Assembly: GCF_001905905.1 (NCBI RefSeq)
Contig: NZ_LIVT01000001.1
Location: forward strand, 1,191,178-1,255,177
Source of the DNA: Streptomyces sp. CB02366
Lineage (GTDB): Bacteria > Actinomycetota > Actinomycetes > Streptomycetales > Streptomycetaceae
Direction: 5' to 3'
Length of the DNA stretch: 64,000 nucleotides
Shown in pieces: positions 32,023 to 41,018 of this stretch. A program made the position numbers and the translations under genes. Each line of letters opens with the position of its first letter. The first letter of the stretch is position 1. The notes beneath the pieces were generated by a model that saw nothing but the letters and a program-made list of their open reading frames with translations, did no database searches and was not told where the DNA came from.

Positions 32023-34815
32023 TCTGAGGACCGCCGCGTCCGTGCCGGTCTGCACCTGGGACGTGCCGTTGCCGAGCGCGTTCCAGATCTCCAGCCGGAC
32101 CGTGCCGTTCCTCAGCTCGCCCAGGCTTCCGGTGACCGCCTTCGTGCCGGACGCCTGGGTGTACTCCTCCCACCCGTTGACCGGGTCGGTCGCGAAGTAG
32201 CGGAAGGTCTCGGCCCGGTCGAACGTGCCGTCGCCCGTCAGGTCGTAGCTGACCCGGACCTGCGGGGCGAGGCCGACCTTCGTGCCCGCGTCCACCCGGA
32301 GGCGGAACGCGGTGGCCGCGCCCGCGGCGACCTTGCCGTTGACCTTCTTGATCTCGTAGACGTTCGGCCGGTACGGGGTGCCGTCCCGGTTGACGCCGTC
32401 CGCCGAGGCGATGGTGTCCACGCCCGCCGGGTCGGTGGTGGATGTGGTGAGGACGCCCCCGGACTTCAGCCGGAAGGCGTTCCCGGTGGACGGCTCGCCG
32501 GGCTCCCCCGGGCCCGGGTCGGTGCCGCCGGGCCCCGTACTCGTGGCGGTCGAACGGGCCGGTACGGACAGGGTCTTGCCGTCCGAGAAGGTGACCGTGC
32601 GGGCGGTGGAGCCGTGGTTGTGGGCGGTGTAGGTGCGGACCCCGTCCTTCGAGAAGACCGCGGAGGTCGGCAGGTCGCCGCTGACCGCCATGTCGGGCGC
32701 GCCGACGGAGGCGAGGGTGGAGAGCCAGTGGTAGGTGTGCGCCCTGGACTCGCCCTGCTCGGGGGTGTAGTTGCCGTTCACCCCGTCCCACTTGGCCTTG
32801 GCCGCCGCCGGGTCGGAGAGCGATTCGAACTCCCAGAGCAGATCGCGCCACTCCTGGGCCGGTCCGCCGTTCTCGCGCTCCATCTCGGCGATGTTCCGCT
32901 TGACGGCCGCCTTCTCGCGGGCCAGGTGGAGTGAACCGCCCGTCACGGGGAGGACGTTGATGCCGTGGATCTCCTCGGGGTTGGCGGTCCACCAGGTGGA
33001 GTACGCGCCGCCGCTGCCCCAGACCATGCCGACCGTGTCGTGGCCGAAGGAGGCGGGGAAGACCTGCTGGTTCGCGTCGAACCAGTACTGGGTGATCGCC
33101 TCGGACTCGGTCGTCAGCAGGTAACTGCCCAGGTCCCGCAGCGCGTTGTCACCGGTGGCCGCGCCCCACAGGACGAGGCCGGCGCTGAGGTTGATGGACT
33201 CCGACGAGGACTCCTGGTTGTTGCCGGCCGCGAAGCCCTGGTGGCCGGAGGCCCAGCTGTGGCCCGCGTACACGTCGAAGCCGCGCAGGAACGGGTAGGC
33301 GGAATCGGTGCGGCTGGGGTTGGCGGTGTCGCGGATCAGGTGCTTGACCATCGTGCCCCAGGCCGGGTCGGCGGCCCATGCCTGGTCGTACTGGGCGATG
33401 ATCGCCGCCGCGTACACGTAGTAGCTGTAGTGGAAGTGGTGGTCGTTGAGTTCGGTGTCGCTGCCGTAGGAGGCCGGGTAGCCGGTGAGGGTCTTCCAGT
33501 CCTTGTCGTAGCTGAACTCACTGGGGCCGCCCGCCGTGAACCACTCCTGGAGCCGGCCCTTCATCAGGCCGAGGAGCTTGTCGCGGGTGGCGGTCTGGCC
33601 GATCTGGTCGGCCACGGGCACCAGTTGGGCGAGGCGGCCGAGCGCCTTGCCGGTCCAGTAGGTGTCCGAGGCGCCGGAGAACGGGTCGGCGGCGTTCGCC
33701 ACCTCGTCGAGGTAGCCGGTCAGCCGGGCCTTGTCGACGCCGCTGGAGGCGGGCAGGGCGGGCACGACGCCGTTGTTCTTCTGGCTGGTGGTGAAGGACG
33801 CGGACTCGCGCACCTTCATCGTGCCGCGCGGCGACACGTACGTGTACGGGGTGAGCGCGTCCGTGGTGTGCAGCCACTGGTGGCGGTAGAGGGCCTGGAG
33901 CGTGGAGCGCTCGGCGCCCTCCTTGGCCTCGGTGGTCAGGCTGTAGGTCGCCTTCACCGTTCCGCCGGTGGACTGCCAGGCCACCTGGGAGCCGGTGACG
34001 AAGCTGAAGGCGTACTTCCGGTAGGTCGCGAGCGCGTCCTGGGAGGGCAGCACGGCGAGCGAGAAGTAGTCCTTCCCGCCGAGCCCGGCCGTGATCGCGG
34101 TGCCGGAGACGTTCCAGTCGCTGCCGGTCGGCGCGAAGAGGGCGTAGTGGTGCCCGGCGACGGTGAGGCCGAGGACGTTGCCCTGGTCGGAGAAGACGGT
34201 GGGCGTGGAGGCGGTGGTGATGCGGGCGTCGCCGCCGGAGCCCTTGGCATACACGAAGGGCATGCCGTGGCCGATGGTGGCCCGGAAGGTGCGGGAGCCG
34301 TCGGCCCAGTAGGGCGTGACCGTCCAGTCGGACCAGGCGTCGGCCTTGGTGTCCGGGGAGTTCAGTCCGCTCAGCCCGACGGTCAGGTCGGCCTTGTGGG
34401 CGTACTCGTACTGGCGGCCGTCGCCGACGATCGCGGGCGTGGTCGGATAGCCGACCTCCAGGCCGGACGCCTTGGCCTGGTAGGTGAGCGGGTGGCCGTA
34501 CATGGGGGTGCTGTACGGGTTGTCGCCGTAGCGCTGGAAGGCGAGCGAGGACCACCAGTCGTTGGTCGGGACCGGCTTGTCGCGCGCGGCGGTGGTGAGT
34601 TTCGGGGTGACGGGCGCACCGGTGTTGGTGGTCGGGCCCGAGGCGCCGGCGGGACGGGAGTCGGTGTAGCTGCCGGCGCCGGCGGGGAGGGTGGCGGCGG
34701 CAGCGGGAGAGGCGGCGGGCCCCAGGCCCACGGCGGCCACGGCGACGGCGAGGAGCGTCGCGGCCACCGGTCTGGGAGTGGTGCGGAAAGCGGGTCGGGA
34801 GAGGGAGGTTCGCAC
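32008..34815 (-). CDS. Secreted GH81 endo-beta-1,3-glucanase
   Basis: This protein of about 935 residues cleaves beta-1,3-glucan (laminarin, callose, fungal wall) outside the cell. A signal peptide with core ATLLAVAVAAVGLGPAAS precedes AAAATLP. The GH81 domain (about 60-720) has PVPTNDWWSSLAF, YGHPLTYQ, the catalytic Asp region ELNDHHFHYSYYVYAAA and the Glu region NNQESSSESINLSAG. A C-terminal beta-sandwich (about 780-935; NVYEIKKVNGK, YDLTGDGTFDRAETFRYF) resembles carbohydrate-binding modules of such enzymes. I prefer GTG 34815 because GAGG lies 8 nt upstream; ATG 34833 lacks any site. CebR-like operators and a promoter lie just upstream. Confidence 0.9.
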   Translation of the reverse strand: MRTSLSRPAFRTTPRPVAATLLAVAVAAVGLGPAASPAAAATLPAGAGSYTDSRPAGASGPTTNTGAPVTPKLTTAARDKPVPTNDWWSSLAFQRYGDNPYSTPMYGHPLTYQAKASGLEVGYPTTPAIVGDGRQYEYAHKADLTVGLSGLNSPDTKADAWSDWTVTPYWADGSRTFRATIGHGMPFVYAKGSGGDARITTASTPTVFSDQGNVLGLTVAGHHYALFAPTGSDWNVSGTAITAGLGGKDYFSLAVLPSQDALATYRKYAFSFVTGSQVAWQSTGGTVKATYSLTTEAKEGAERSTLQALYRHQWLHTTDALTPYTYVSPRGTMKVRESASFTTSQKNNGVVPALPASSGVDKARLTGYLDEVANAADPFSGASDTYWTGKALGRLAQLVPVADQIGQTATRDKLLGLMKGRLQEWFTAGGPSEFSYDKDWKTLTGYPASYGSDTELNDHHFHYSYYVYAAAIIAQYDQAWAADPAWGTMVKHLIRDTANPSRTDSAYPFLRGFDVYAGHSWASGHQGFAAGNNQESSSESINLSAGLVLWGAATGDNALRDLGSYLLTTESEAITQYWFDANQQVFPASFGHDTVGMVWGSGGAYSTWWTANPEEIHGINVLPVTGGSLHLAREKAAVKRNIAEMERENGGPAQEWRDLLWEFESLSDPAAAKAKWDGVNGNYTPEQGESRAHTYHWLSTLASVGAPDMAVSGDLPTSAVFSKDGVRTYTAHNHGSTARTVTFSDGKTLSVPARSTATSTGPGGTDPGPGEPGEPSTGNAFRLKSGGVLTTSTTDPAGVDTIASADGVNRDGTPYRPNVYEIKKVNGKVAAGAATAFRLRVDAGTKVGLAPQVRVSYDLTGDGTFDRAETFRYFATDPVNGWEEYTQASGTKAVTGSLGELRNGTVRLEIWNALGNGTSQVQTGTDAAVLRIPYA

Positions 34816-34840
34816 GAGCAGCACCTCGATCATGGGGGGG

Positions 34841-34866
34841 GAAGAGCGCTTTCGAGAGCGCTCTCA
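34841..34866. promoter_or_regulatory. Two CebR-like operators before the GH81 gene
   Basis: GAAGAGCGCTTTC (34841-34853) and CGAGAGCGCTCTCA (34853-34866) lie back to back between the promoter and the start codon, a roadblock position for the LacI-family repressor. Confidence 0.75.
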
Positions 34867-34877
34867 AGTGCCAAGGA

Positions 34878-34906
34878 ACGTAAAACTCCTGAAACGTGAG
34901 TGTCAA
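34878..34906 (-). promoter_or_regulatory. Promoter of the GH81 gene
   Basis: On the minus strand TTGACA (34906-34901) and TTACGT (34883-34878) are separated by 17 bp, just upstream of the paired operators. Confidence 0.55.
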
Positions 34907-34972
34907 GAGAACCCGCACGCAGGGCAGTTGGAGCACCTCCCGGGCAAAGCCAAGCCGTTATGCGTTCGAGTC

Positions 34973-35001
34973 TTGACGGGGCGGAGGTGGTGGGAGACGC
35001 T
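34973..35001 (+). promoter_or_regulatory. Candidate promoter of the ABC-importer operon
   Basis: TTGACG (34973-34978) is followed after 17 bp by GACGCT (34996-35001). The -10 match is weak, but the operator at 35015-35030 is ideally placed just downstream. Confidence 0.4.
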
Positions 35002-35014
35002 CCAGACGCAGGTT

Positions 35015-35030
35015 TTGAGAGCGCTCTCAA
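35015..35030. promoter_or_regulatory. CebR-like operator of the ABC-importer operon
   Basis: TTGAGAGCGCTCTCAA is a perfect 16-bp palindrome 37 bp before the binding-protein start, and the best site of the set. Confidence 0.85.
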
Positions 35031-35067
35031 GGCGCTCGGTTCATCCCGAAGCCAAGGGAGGCTTCCC

Positions 35068-36372
35068 ATGCCCATCGCCCGAGCCGCCAAGAGAGCCACC
35101 GCCCGCCTCGGCGCGGTCGTCCTCGCCGGGGCCCTCCTCGCCGCCTGTGGATCCAGCGACCCGTCGGACTCCTCCGGCGGTGCGGGCGGAAAGGTCACGC
35201 TCAACGTGGACCTCTTCGGGTCCTTCGGCTTCAAGGAGGCCGGGCTGTACGAGGAGTACCAGAAGCTCAACCCGGACATCACGATCAAGCAGAGCGACAC
35301 CCAGGACGAGGCGGACTACTGGAAGTCGCTCCAGACGCGGCTGGCGGGCGGCGGCGGTCTGGCGGACGTGCAGGGTGTGGAGGTCGGCCGCATCGCGTCG
35401 GTCACCCAGCAGCAGGCGGACAAGTTCCAGGACCTGAAGGAGTTCGGGGCCGATAAGCTCAAGGGCGAGTTCGCCGAGGCGAAGTGGTCGGCGGCGACCA
35501 CGAAGGACGGCAGGATCCTGGGTCTCGGCACGGACGTCGGCCCCGAGGCGATGTGCTACCGCACCGACCTCTTCGAGCAGGCCGGACTGCCCACGGACCG
35601 CGAGGAGCTCGCGAAGAAGTGGGCCACGTGGGACGGCTACCTGGAGCTGGGCAAGGAGTACAAGAAGAAGGCCCCCGCCAAGAGCGCCTGGCTGGACAGC
35701 GTCGGCTCGCTCTACGGAATCATGATCGGCCAGGAGGAGGAGCGGTACTACGACGCCTCCGGCGAGCTGATCTACGAGAAGAACCCGGCGGTCAAGGCGG
35801 CCTGGGACACCTCCGTCGAGGCGGCCGAGGCGGGGCTGAGCGCCAAGCTCGACCAGTGGTCCCCGCAGTGGAACCAGGCGTTCGCGGCCGGTTCGTTCGC
35901 GACGATCCCGTGCCCCGCCTGGATGCTCGGCTACGTCAAGGGCCAGGCCGGCGACGCGGGCAAGGGCAAGTGGGACATCGCGAAGCTGCCCGGCGGCGCG
36001 GGCAACTGGGGCGGCTCGTATCTCTCCATCCCGCGCGCGGCCAAGCACAAGAAGGAGGCGTACGCGCTCATCGAGTGGCTGACCGCCCCCGAGCAGCAGG
36101 CGAAGGTCTTCCAGAAGCAGGGCAACTTCCCGTCCTCGACGGGCGCCATCGAGAAGATCTCGGGCGCGACGGACGCGTATTTCTCGGGCGCCCCGATCGG
36201 CCGGATCTTCGGTGAGGCGGCCAAGGCGTCCCCGGTGCAGGTGCTGGGGGTGCACGACCAGAACGTGATGCAGCAGATCACGAACGCGCTGAGCGAGGTC
36301 GAGCGCAAGGGCGTGTCGTCGGACAAGGCGTGGCAGACGGCGAAGAAGGGCGTGGACAACGTGATCGGCTGA
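35068..36372 (+). CDS. ABC sugar importer, substrate-binding lipoprotein
   Basis: This 434-residue extracellular lipoprotein starts at ATG 35068 with AAGGGAGG upstream. The signal peptide ends in the lipobox LLAACG (Cys ~27). The mature chain is a family-1 solute-binding protein: KVTLNVDLFGSFGFKEAGLYEEYQ, a Gly-rich ADVQGVEVGRIASV loop, and LSIPRAAKHKKEAYALIEWL near the C-terminus. It is the first gene of the importer operon under the CebR-like operator and is followed by a large hairpin before the permeases. Substrate is inferred as a beta-1,3- or beta-1,4-gluco-oligosaccharide from the flanking GH81 and GH1 genes. The ATPase is not encoded here and is probably a shared MsiK-type protein. 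Confidence 0.9.
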   Translation: MPIARAAKRATARLGAVVLAGALLAACGSSDPSDSSGGAGGKVTLNVDLFGSFGFKEAGLYEEYQKLNPDITIKQSDTQDEADYWKSLQTRLAGGGGLADVQGVEVGRIASVTQQQADKFQDLKEFGADKLKGEFAEAKWSAATTKDGRILGLGTDVGPEAMCYRTDLFEQAGLPTDREELAKKWATWDGYLELGKEYKKKAPAKSAWLDSVGSLYGIMIGQEEERYYDASGELIYEKNPAVKAAWDTSVEAAEAGLSAKLDQWSPQWNQAFAAGSFATIPCPAWMLGYVKGQAGDAGKGKWDIAKLPGGAGNWGGSYLSIPRAAKHKKEAYALIEWLTAPEQQAKVFQKQGNFPSSTGAIEKISGATDAYFSGAPIGRIFGEAAKASPVQVLGVHDQNVMQQITNALSEVERKGVSSDKAWQTAKKGVDNVIG

Positions 36373-36406
36373 CCCGCCGGCACGACCGCCCGGCCTTCTC
36401 GACCCC

Positions 36407-36454
36407 GGGCGGGGCCGGTCCGCCCCGCCCGAGGGGGACGGACCGGCCCCGCCC
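36407..36454 (+). terminator. Intra-operon hairpin after the binding-protein gene
   Basis: The 16-nt arms GGGCGGGGCCGGTCCG (36407-36422) and 36439-36454 are perfectly complementary around a 16-nt loop that can itself pair CCCC with GGGG. Such structures commonly make binding-protein mRNA more abundant than permease mRNA by partial termination or 3'-end protection. Confidence 0.8.
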
Positions 36455-36540
36455 CCGTATCGCACCCCCCTCGTCACACCCCCCGCGCCCGCCCCGCAAC
36501 GCCCCCTCGCCCGCCCCCCCCGATCCCGAAGGGCCGAACC

Positions 36541-37521
36541 GTGTCCCTCACCGCCACCGCGAAGGCCGGGCCCCGCGGCCCCGCCGGAAACGGGCCCGGC
36601 CCCGACGACGGCCGGGCCGCCGCGCTGCGGCGCACCTGGCGCAAGGCGTCCCCGTACGCCTACATCGCCCCTTTCTTCACCCTCTTCCTGGCCTTCGGCC
36701 TCTTCCCGCTCCTCTACACCGCGTTCGTCTCCCTCTACCGGGTCGAGCTCCAGACGAGCGGCGAGATGGAGTGGCGGGGCATCGCCAACTACACGGCGCT
36801 GTTCACCGACGAGTACTTCTGGACCGCGCTGCGCAACACGTTCACCATCGGCGTGCTCTCCACGGTCCCCCAGCTCGCGATGGCGCTGGGCCTCGCCCAT
36901 CTGCTCAACTACAAGCTGCGCGGGCGCACCTTCGTCCGGACCGCGATCCTGCTCCCGTACGCCACCTCCGTCGCCGCCGCCACGCTGGTCTTCGCGCAGC
37001 TCTTCGGCAAGGACTTCGGGCTGATCAACTACGTGCTGGGGCTGGTCGGTTTCGACCCGGTGGACTGGCAGACCGGCACCGTGGCCTCGCAGATCGCGGT
37101 GTCGTCGATCGTGGTCTGGCGGTGGACCGGCTACAACGCGCTGATCTACCTGGCCGGCATGCAGTCCATCCCGCACGAGCTGTACGAGGCCGCGGAGATG
37201 GACGGGGCCTCGCGCTGGCGGCAGTTCATCCACGTGACGCTTCCCGGCCTGCGCCCCACGATCGTCTTCACCGTGATCATCTCGACCATCGGGGCGACCC
37301 AGCTCTTCGGTGAACCCCTGCTGTTCGAAGGGTCGATCTCGGGCGGGATCTCGCACCAGTACCAGACCCTCGGCCTGTACATGTACGAGCAGGGCTGGGG
37401 CTTCTTCCACCTGGGCCGGGCCGCCGCCATCGCCTGGGTGATGTTCGTCCTGATCGTGGTGCTCGTCGGGGCCAACGCCCTGCTCGTGCGCCGCCGCGCA
37501 CGCAAGGAGGCCGGCCGATGA
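36541..37521 (+). CDS. ABC sugar importer permease (MalF type)
   Basis: This is a 326-residue inner-membrane protein from GTG 36541. An Ala/Gly-rich cytoplasmic N-terminus precedes six predicted helices beginning YAYIAPFFTLFLAFGLFPLLYTAF. The permease coupling motif is EAAEMDGASRWRQFIHVTLPGLRP (about 218-241), which contacts the ATPase. The stop overlaps the start of the second permease gene (ATGA). With its partner it forms the channel for the sugar delivered by the lipoprotein. Confidence 0.9.
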   Translation: MSLTATAKAGPRGPAGNGPGPDDGRAAALRRTWRKASPYAYIAPFFTLFLAFGLFPLLYTAFVSLYRVELQTSGEMEWRGIANYTALFTDEYFWTALRNTFTIGVLSTVPQLAMALGLAHLLNYKLRGRTFVRTAILLPYATSVAAATLVFAQLFGKDFGLINYVLGLVGFDPVDWQTGTVASQIAVSSIVVWRWTGYNALIYLAGMQSIPHELYEAAEMDGASRWRQFIHVTLPGLRPTIVFTVIISTIGATQLFGEPLLFEGSISGGISHQYQTLGLYMYEQGWGFFHLGRAAAIAWVMFVLIVVLVGANALLVRRRARKEAGR

Positions 37522-38432
37522 CCGCGCTCGCCGCACCGCCGACCGCCCCCGAGAAGGACGGTCCTCCGCAGAGCCCGCCGCCCGGCAGGCGGCTCCGCGG
37601 AGGAGGCGCGGGCCGCACGATGAAGGCTGGCCTGCTCTCCTACGTCATCCTCGGCTTCGCGCTGCTGATCTCCGCGTTCCCGTTCTACTGGACCATCGTC
37701 ACGGCCAGCCGGTCCAACGCCGACATGGCGAAGGTGCCGCCGAGCCTGCTGCCGGGGCCGAACCTGATCAAGAACTTCGAGCAGGTCCTCGAAGAGGCGG
37801 ACATCGGCAAGGCCCTGCTGAACTCGCTGATCGTGTCGGGGTCGATCACGCTCGGCACGGTCCTGTGCTGCACCCTGGCCGGGTTCGCCTTCGCCAAGCT
37901 GAGGTTCAAGGGGCGCAACGCGCTGCTGACGCTGACAATCGGGACGATGATGATCCCGCCGCAGCTCGGGGTGATCCCCCTCTTCATGCTGATCGCCGAA
38001 CTCCAGTGGGTGAACCAGCTCCAGGCGGTGATCCTGCCGGGCCTGGTGTCGGCGTTCGGAGTCTTCTTCATGCGCCAGTACCTGGTGCAGTCGCTGCCGG
38101 ACGAGCTGATCGAGGCGGCCCGGGTGGACGGGGCGTCGACGGCCCGCATCTTCTGGTCGATCGTGATCCCGATCGCGCGGCCGGGGATGGCGGTGCTCGG
38201 GATGCTCACGTTCATGACGGCGTGGAACGACTTCTTCTGGCCGATCATCGCGCTGTCCTCGCAGGAGCCCACCGTGCAGGTGGCGCTGCGGCAGCTCGGC
38301 GGCGGGTACGTGAACGACCAGTCGGTGATCATGGCGGGCACGCTGCTCGGCACCCTGCCGGTGCTGCTGGTGTTCGGGCTGCTGGGGCGGCAGATCGTCG
38401 GCGGGATCATGCAGGGCGCGGTGAAGGGCTGA
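37518..38432 (+). CDS. ABC sugar importer permease (MalG type)
   Basis: This is a 304-residue membrane protein from the ATG overlapping the upstream stop. Helices start at [23 protein letters not shown], and the permease coupling loop is [24 protein letters not shown] (about 204-227). The ending [17 protein letters not shown] is typical of MalG-like subunits. It completes the importer; no ATPase gene is present between here and the GH1 gene. Confidence 0.9.
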   Translation: MTALAAPPTAPEKDGPPQSPPPGRRLRGGGAGRTMKAGLLSYVILGFALLISAFPFYWTIVTASRSNADMAKVPPSLLPGPNLIKNFEQVLEEADIGKALLNSLIVSGSITLGTVLCCTLAGFAFAKLRFKGRNALLTLTIGTMMIPPQLGVIPLFMLIAELQWVNQLQAVILPGLVSAFGVFFMRQYLVQSLPDELIEAARVDGASTARIFWSIVIPIARPGMAVLGMLTFMTAWNDFFWPIIALSSQEPTVQVALRQLGGGYVNDQSVIMAGTLLGTLPVLLVFGLLGRQIVGGIMQGAVKG

Positions 38433-38504
38433 GGGAAGCGTCTTCCCCCGGGGGGCCCGGCCGAGGCGTCGCCCCCTCCTCCCGCCCGCCGCCACCTGCT
38501 CCCG

Positions 38505-38602
38505 CTCCCCGTTCCCTGTTCCCTGTTCCCCGTTCCCTGTTCCCTGTTCCCCGTTCCCCTTCCGTTCCCCGTCCCCCTTCCGTTCCCCGTCCCCCTTCCA
38601 CT
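38505..38602. repeat. GTTCCC/CGTTCCC tandem repeat
   Basis: About 100 bp of 7-bp units (GTTCCCT, GTTCCCC, CGTTCCC) followed by two CCCCTTCCGTTCCCCGT units, between the MalG gene and the GH1 gene. Pyrimidine-only strand bias is extreme. It may be slippage-prone and could affect expression of the GH1 gene. Confidence 0.8.
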
Positions 38603-38709
38603 CCGCTCCGCTCGTCGCCCTCCCTTTCCTTCCGCAGTCCGCGTCCACCTCGACGCCCCTCGCTCTCTCCTCGTCATCCCTCCTCCCCTCACTCTGGAGT
38701 GTCCGTCTC

Positions 38710-40134
38710 ATGACCGCTGTCGATTCCCGCCCGGCGACCGCCGAGGACGCCCTTCCCGAGACCGGTACGGTGCTCCGCTTCCCGACCGGGTTCCGGTGGG
38801 GCACGGCCACCGCCGCGTACCAGATCGAGGGCGGGGCCGCCGAGGACGGCCGTACGCCGTCGATCTGGGACACGTTCAGCCGGACGCCCGGCAAGGTGCG
38901 CAACGGCGACACCGGCGACATCGCCGCCGACCACCTGCACCGGATGCCCGAGGACGTACGGCTGATGAAGGAACTGGGCGTCACCGACTACCGGTTCTCC
39001 GTCTCCTGGCCCCGGGTGCAGCCGACCGGACGGGGCCCGGCGGTCGAGCGCGGTCTGGACTTCTACCGCCGTCTGGTGGACGAGCTGCTGGAGGCCGGCA
39101 TCAGACCGGTCGCGACGCTCTACCACTGGGACCTGCCCCAGGAGTTGGAGGACGCGGGCGGCTGGCCGGAGCGGGACACGGCATACCGGTTCGCGGAGTA
39201 CGCGGGCCTGGTGGCGGGAGCGCTGGGCGACCGGGTGCCGACGTGGACGACGCTGAACGAGCCGTGGTGCGCGGCGTTCCTCGGGTACGGGAACGGGGTC
39301 CACGCCCCGGGCCGCACCAGCGACCTGGCGGCCCTGCGCGCCGCCCACCACCTGAACCTGGCGCACGGGGCGGGGGCGAGGGTGCTGCGCGACCGCCTCC
39401 CGGAGACGGCGGAGATCTCGCTGACGCTGAACCTGCACGCCCTGCGCCCGCTGAGCGACACCGACGCGGACCGGGACGCGGTGCGCCGGATCGACGCGGT
39501 GGCGAACCGGATCTTCCTGGACCCGGTCTTCCACGGCAGGCTGCCGCAGGACCTGGTGGCGGACACGGAGGCGGTGACGGACTGGTCGTTCGTGCAGGAC
39601 GGCGACCTGGAGGTGACGTCGACGCCGATCGACTCCCTGGGCATCAACTACTACTCCCCGAGCGTGGTTTCGGCGGGCTCCTCGGAGTCGCCGTCGCCGT
39701 GGGCGGGCGCGGAGCAGCACGTTGCGTTCACCCCGGCGGAGGGGCCGCGCACGGCGATGGACTGGCCGGTGGACGCGAACGGGCTGTACGAACTGCTGAC
39801 CCGGCTGCGCGACGAGTTCCCGGCGCTGCCGGTGCTGGTGACGGAGAACGGGGCGGCGTACGACGACTACGCGGACCCGGAGGGCGACGTGCACGACCCG
39901 GAGCGGGTGGCGTACCTGGACGCGCACCTGACGGCGGTGCACCGGGCGATCGCGGACGGGGCGGACGTACGCGGCTACTTCCTGTGGTCGCTGCTGGACA
40001 ACTTCGAGTGGGCGTACGGGTACAGCAAGCGGTTCGGCATCGTGCACGTGGACTTCGCGTCCCAGCGGCGCACGGCGAAGGACAGCGCCCAGTGGTACGC
40101 CGATGTGATCGCCCGCGGCGGCCTGGAGGGCTGA
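38710..40134 (+). CDS. GH1 beta-glucosidase
   Basis: This 474-residue cytoplasmic enzyme from ATG 38710 hydrolyses imported beta-gluco-oligosaccharides to glucose. It opens with [20 protein letters not shown]. The acid/base Glu is in TLNEPWC (about residue 183), and the nucleophile Glu in [10 protein letters not shown] (about 379). The aglycone signature [23 protein letters not shown] is intact, and there is no signal peptide. It is the last gene after the importer, separated by a repeat tract, and ends in a strong terminator. In the comparable ceb locus of Streptomyces, bglC occupies this position. Confidence 0.93.
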   Translation: MTAVDSRPATAEDALPETGTVLRFPTGFRWGTATAAYQIEGGAAEDGRTPSIWDTFSRTPGKVRNGDTGDIAADHLHRMPEDVRLMKELGVTDYRFSVSWPRVQPTGRGPAVERGLDFYRRLVDELLEAGIRPVATLYHWDLPQELEDAGGWPERDTAYRFAEYAGLVAGALGDRVPTWTTLNEPWCAAFLGYGNGVHAPGRTSDLAALRAAHHLNLAHGAGARVLRDRLPETAEISLTLNLHALRPLSDTDADRDAVRRIDAVANRIFLDPVFHGRLPQDLVADTEAVTDWSFVQDGDLEVTSTPIDSLGINYYSPSVVSAGSSESPSPWAGAEQHVAFTPAEGPRTAMDWPVDANGLYELLTRLRDEFPALPVLVTENGAAYDDYADPEGDVHDPERVAYLDAHLTAVHRAIADGADVRGYFLWSLLDNFEWAYGYSKRFGIVHVDFASQRRTAKDSAQWYADVIARGGLEG

Positions 40135-40218
40135 CGCGGGGAGGTCGCCGGTTCGGAGGGCCGCTCCCGGGGGTGTCGGCCTGAAGGACGGGACGGCCTG
40201 GAACCGGGGGGTTTCGTG

Positions 40219-40248
40219 GAGGGTCCGGGACGCGTGTCCCGGACCCTC
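40219..40248 (+). terminator. Terminator of the importer/beta-glucosidase operon
   Basis: GAGGGTCCGGGAC-GCGT-GTCCCGGACCCTC is a perfect 13-bp stem with a 4-nt loop, 85 bp after the GH1 stop. Confidence 0.85.
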
Positions 40249-40390
40249 TCGCATGCCGCGGCCCCTCCCGCGCCTCCCGGACCCCCTCGCGTGTCCCGGG
40301 CCTCTCGCGTGTGTCCCGGGCCCTCACGCGCGGCCCGGCCCTCCCCGCCTGTACCGGCGCCCCTCTCGCGTGTCCCGGACCCCCTGGCCG
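40249..40390. repeat. Degenerate CTCGCGTGTCCCGG repeats
   Basis: Several imperfect copies of CTCGCGTGTCCCGGGCC follow the terminator and share its CCCGGACCC core. They look like expansions of the terminator arm. Confidence 0.55.
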
Positions 40391-40774
40391 GGCGTACGGT
40401 ACGGGCGGTGTGCGTTTCGTGCCGGAATGGTCCGGTCGGTTTTCGGCCGGACGAAACCCCGGCGGTGTCCGGCGAGTCGGCGGTCGGCGGGCCCGACCGG
40501 CCCAGGTCCGCCCGTATGGCCGGAAGAGACCGCGAGCAGGCCGACGGCCGGGCCCGATCCGGGTAGGTCCAGGACGCCGACCGGGGAAACAGGGCTGATC
40601 ATCAGCGAGGTCCCGCGGAGCGGTCCGCACCGGCGACGGAGGTGGAGGGCGTACCGCCCCCGCCGACCCGGCGGCGGGGGCGGCGCGAGCAAGCGCGTAC
40701 CACACGACTTCCGTCCACCCGGTGCAACTTGGCGCGAATGCATGGCCTCCGACCGTGGCGGGTTTCCTCACCTC
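40391..40774. other. Gene-free interval upstream of the DoxX promoter
   Basis: No coding sequence with a plausible start is visible on either strand. Segments such as CCGGTCGG and GGCCGGAC recur, but I find no clear element. Confidence 0.4.
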
Positions 40775-40802
40775 TTGACCTCCCCGCCCCCGCCCGTATG
40801 GT
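40775..40802 (+). promoter_or_regulatory. Promoter of the DoxX-family gene
   Basis: TTGACC (40775-40780) and TATGGT (40797-40802) are 16 bp apart. The -10 overlaps the palindrome at 40799-40810, giving a long (~210 nt) leader to the ATG at 41019. Confidence 0.55.
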
Positions 40803-40810
40803 CTAGACCA
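40799..40810. promoter_or_regulatory. DasR-type operator (dre)
   Basis: TGGTCTAGACCA is a perfect 12-bp palindrome identical to the core of the DasR-responsive element known from Streptomyces amino-sugar genes. It covers the -10 and start-site region of the promoter, a position for repression relieved by GlcN-6-P-type effectors. Confidence 0.7.
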
Positions 40811-41018
40811 AGCAGTGAGAGGCAGGCGGCGGCGCACCCGGGCCGCCCCTGCCTCGTCCATCTCTTCCGGCCGACCGCGCCCACCCCGCGCACGGCCCGC
40901 ACCCCCCGCGCCGAAGCGGCACAGCCGTCGCTCCGCCGCACAGCCCCACCAGGCGGGCCCCGCGGACCCGCCCATGCACGCTTCTTCCCACCCCCACGGA
41001 CACAGCGGGAGATCGCAC

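Noticed and set aside
35041..37536. An 831-codon minus-strand frame
   Set aside because: It is antisense to the binding-protein and MalF-type permease genes, both with clear family motifs.
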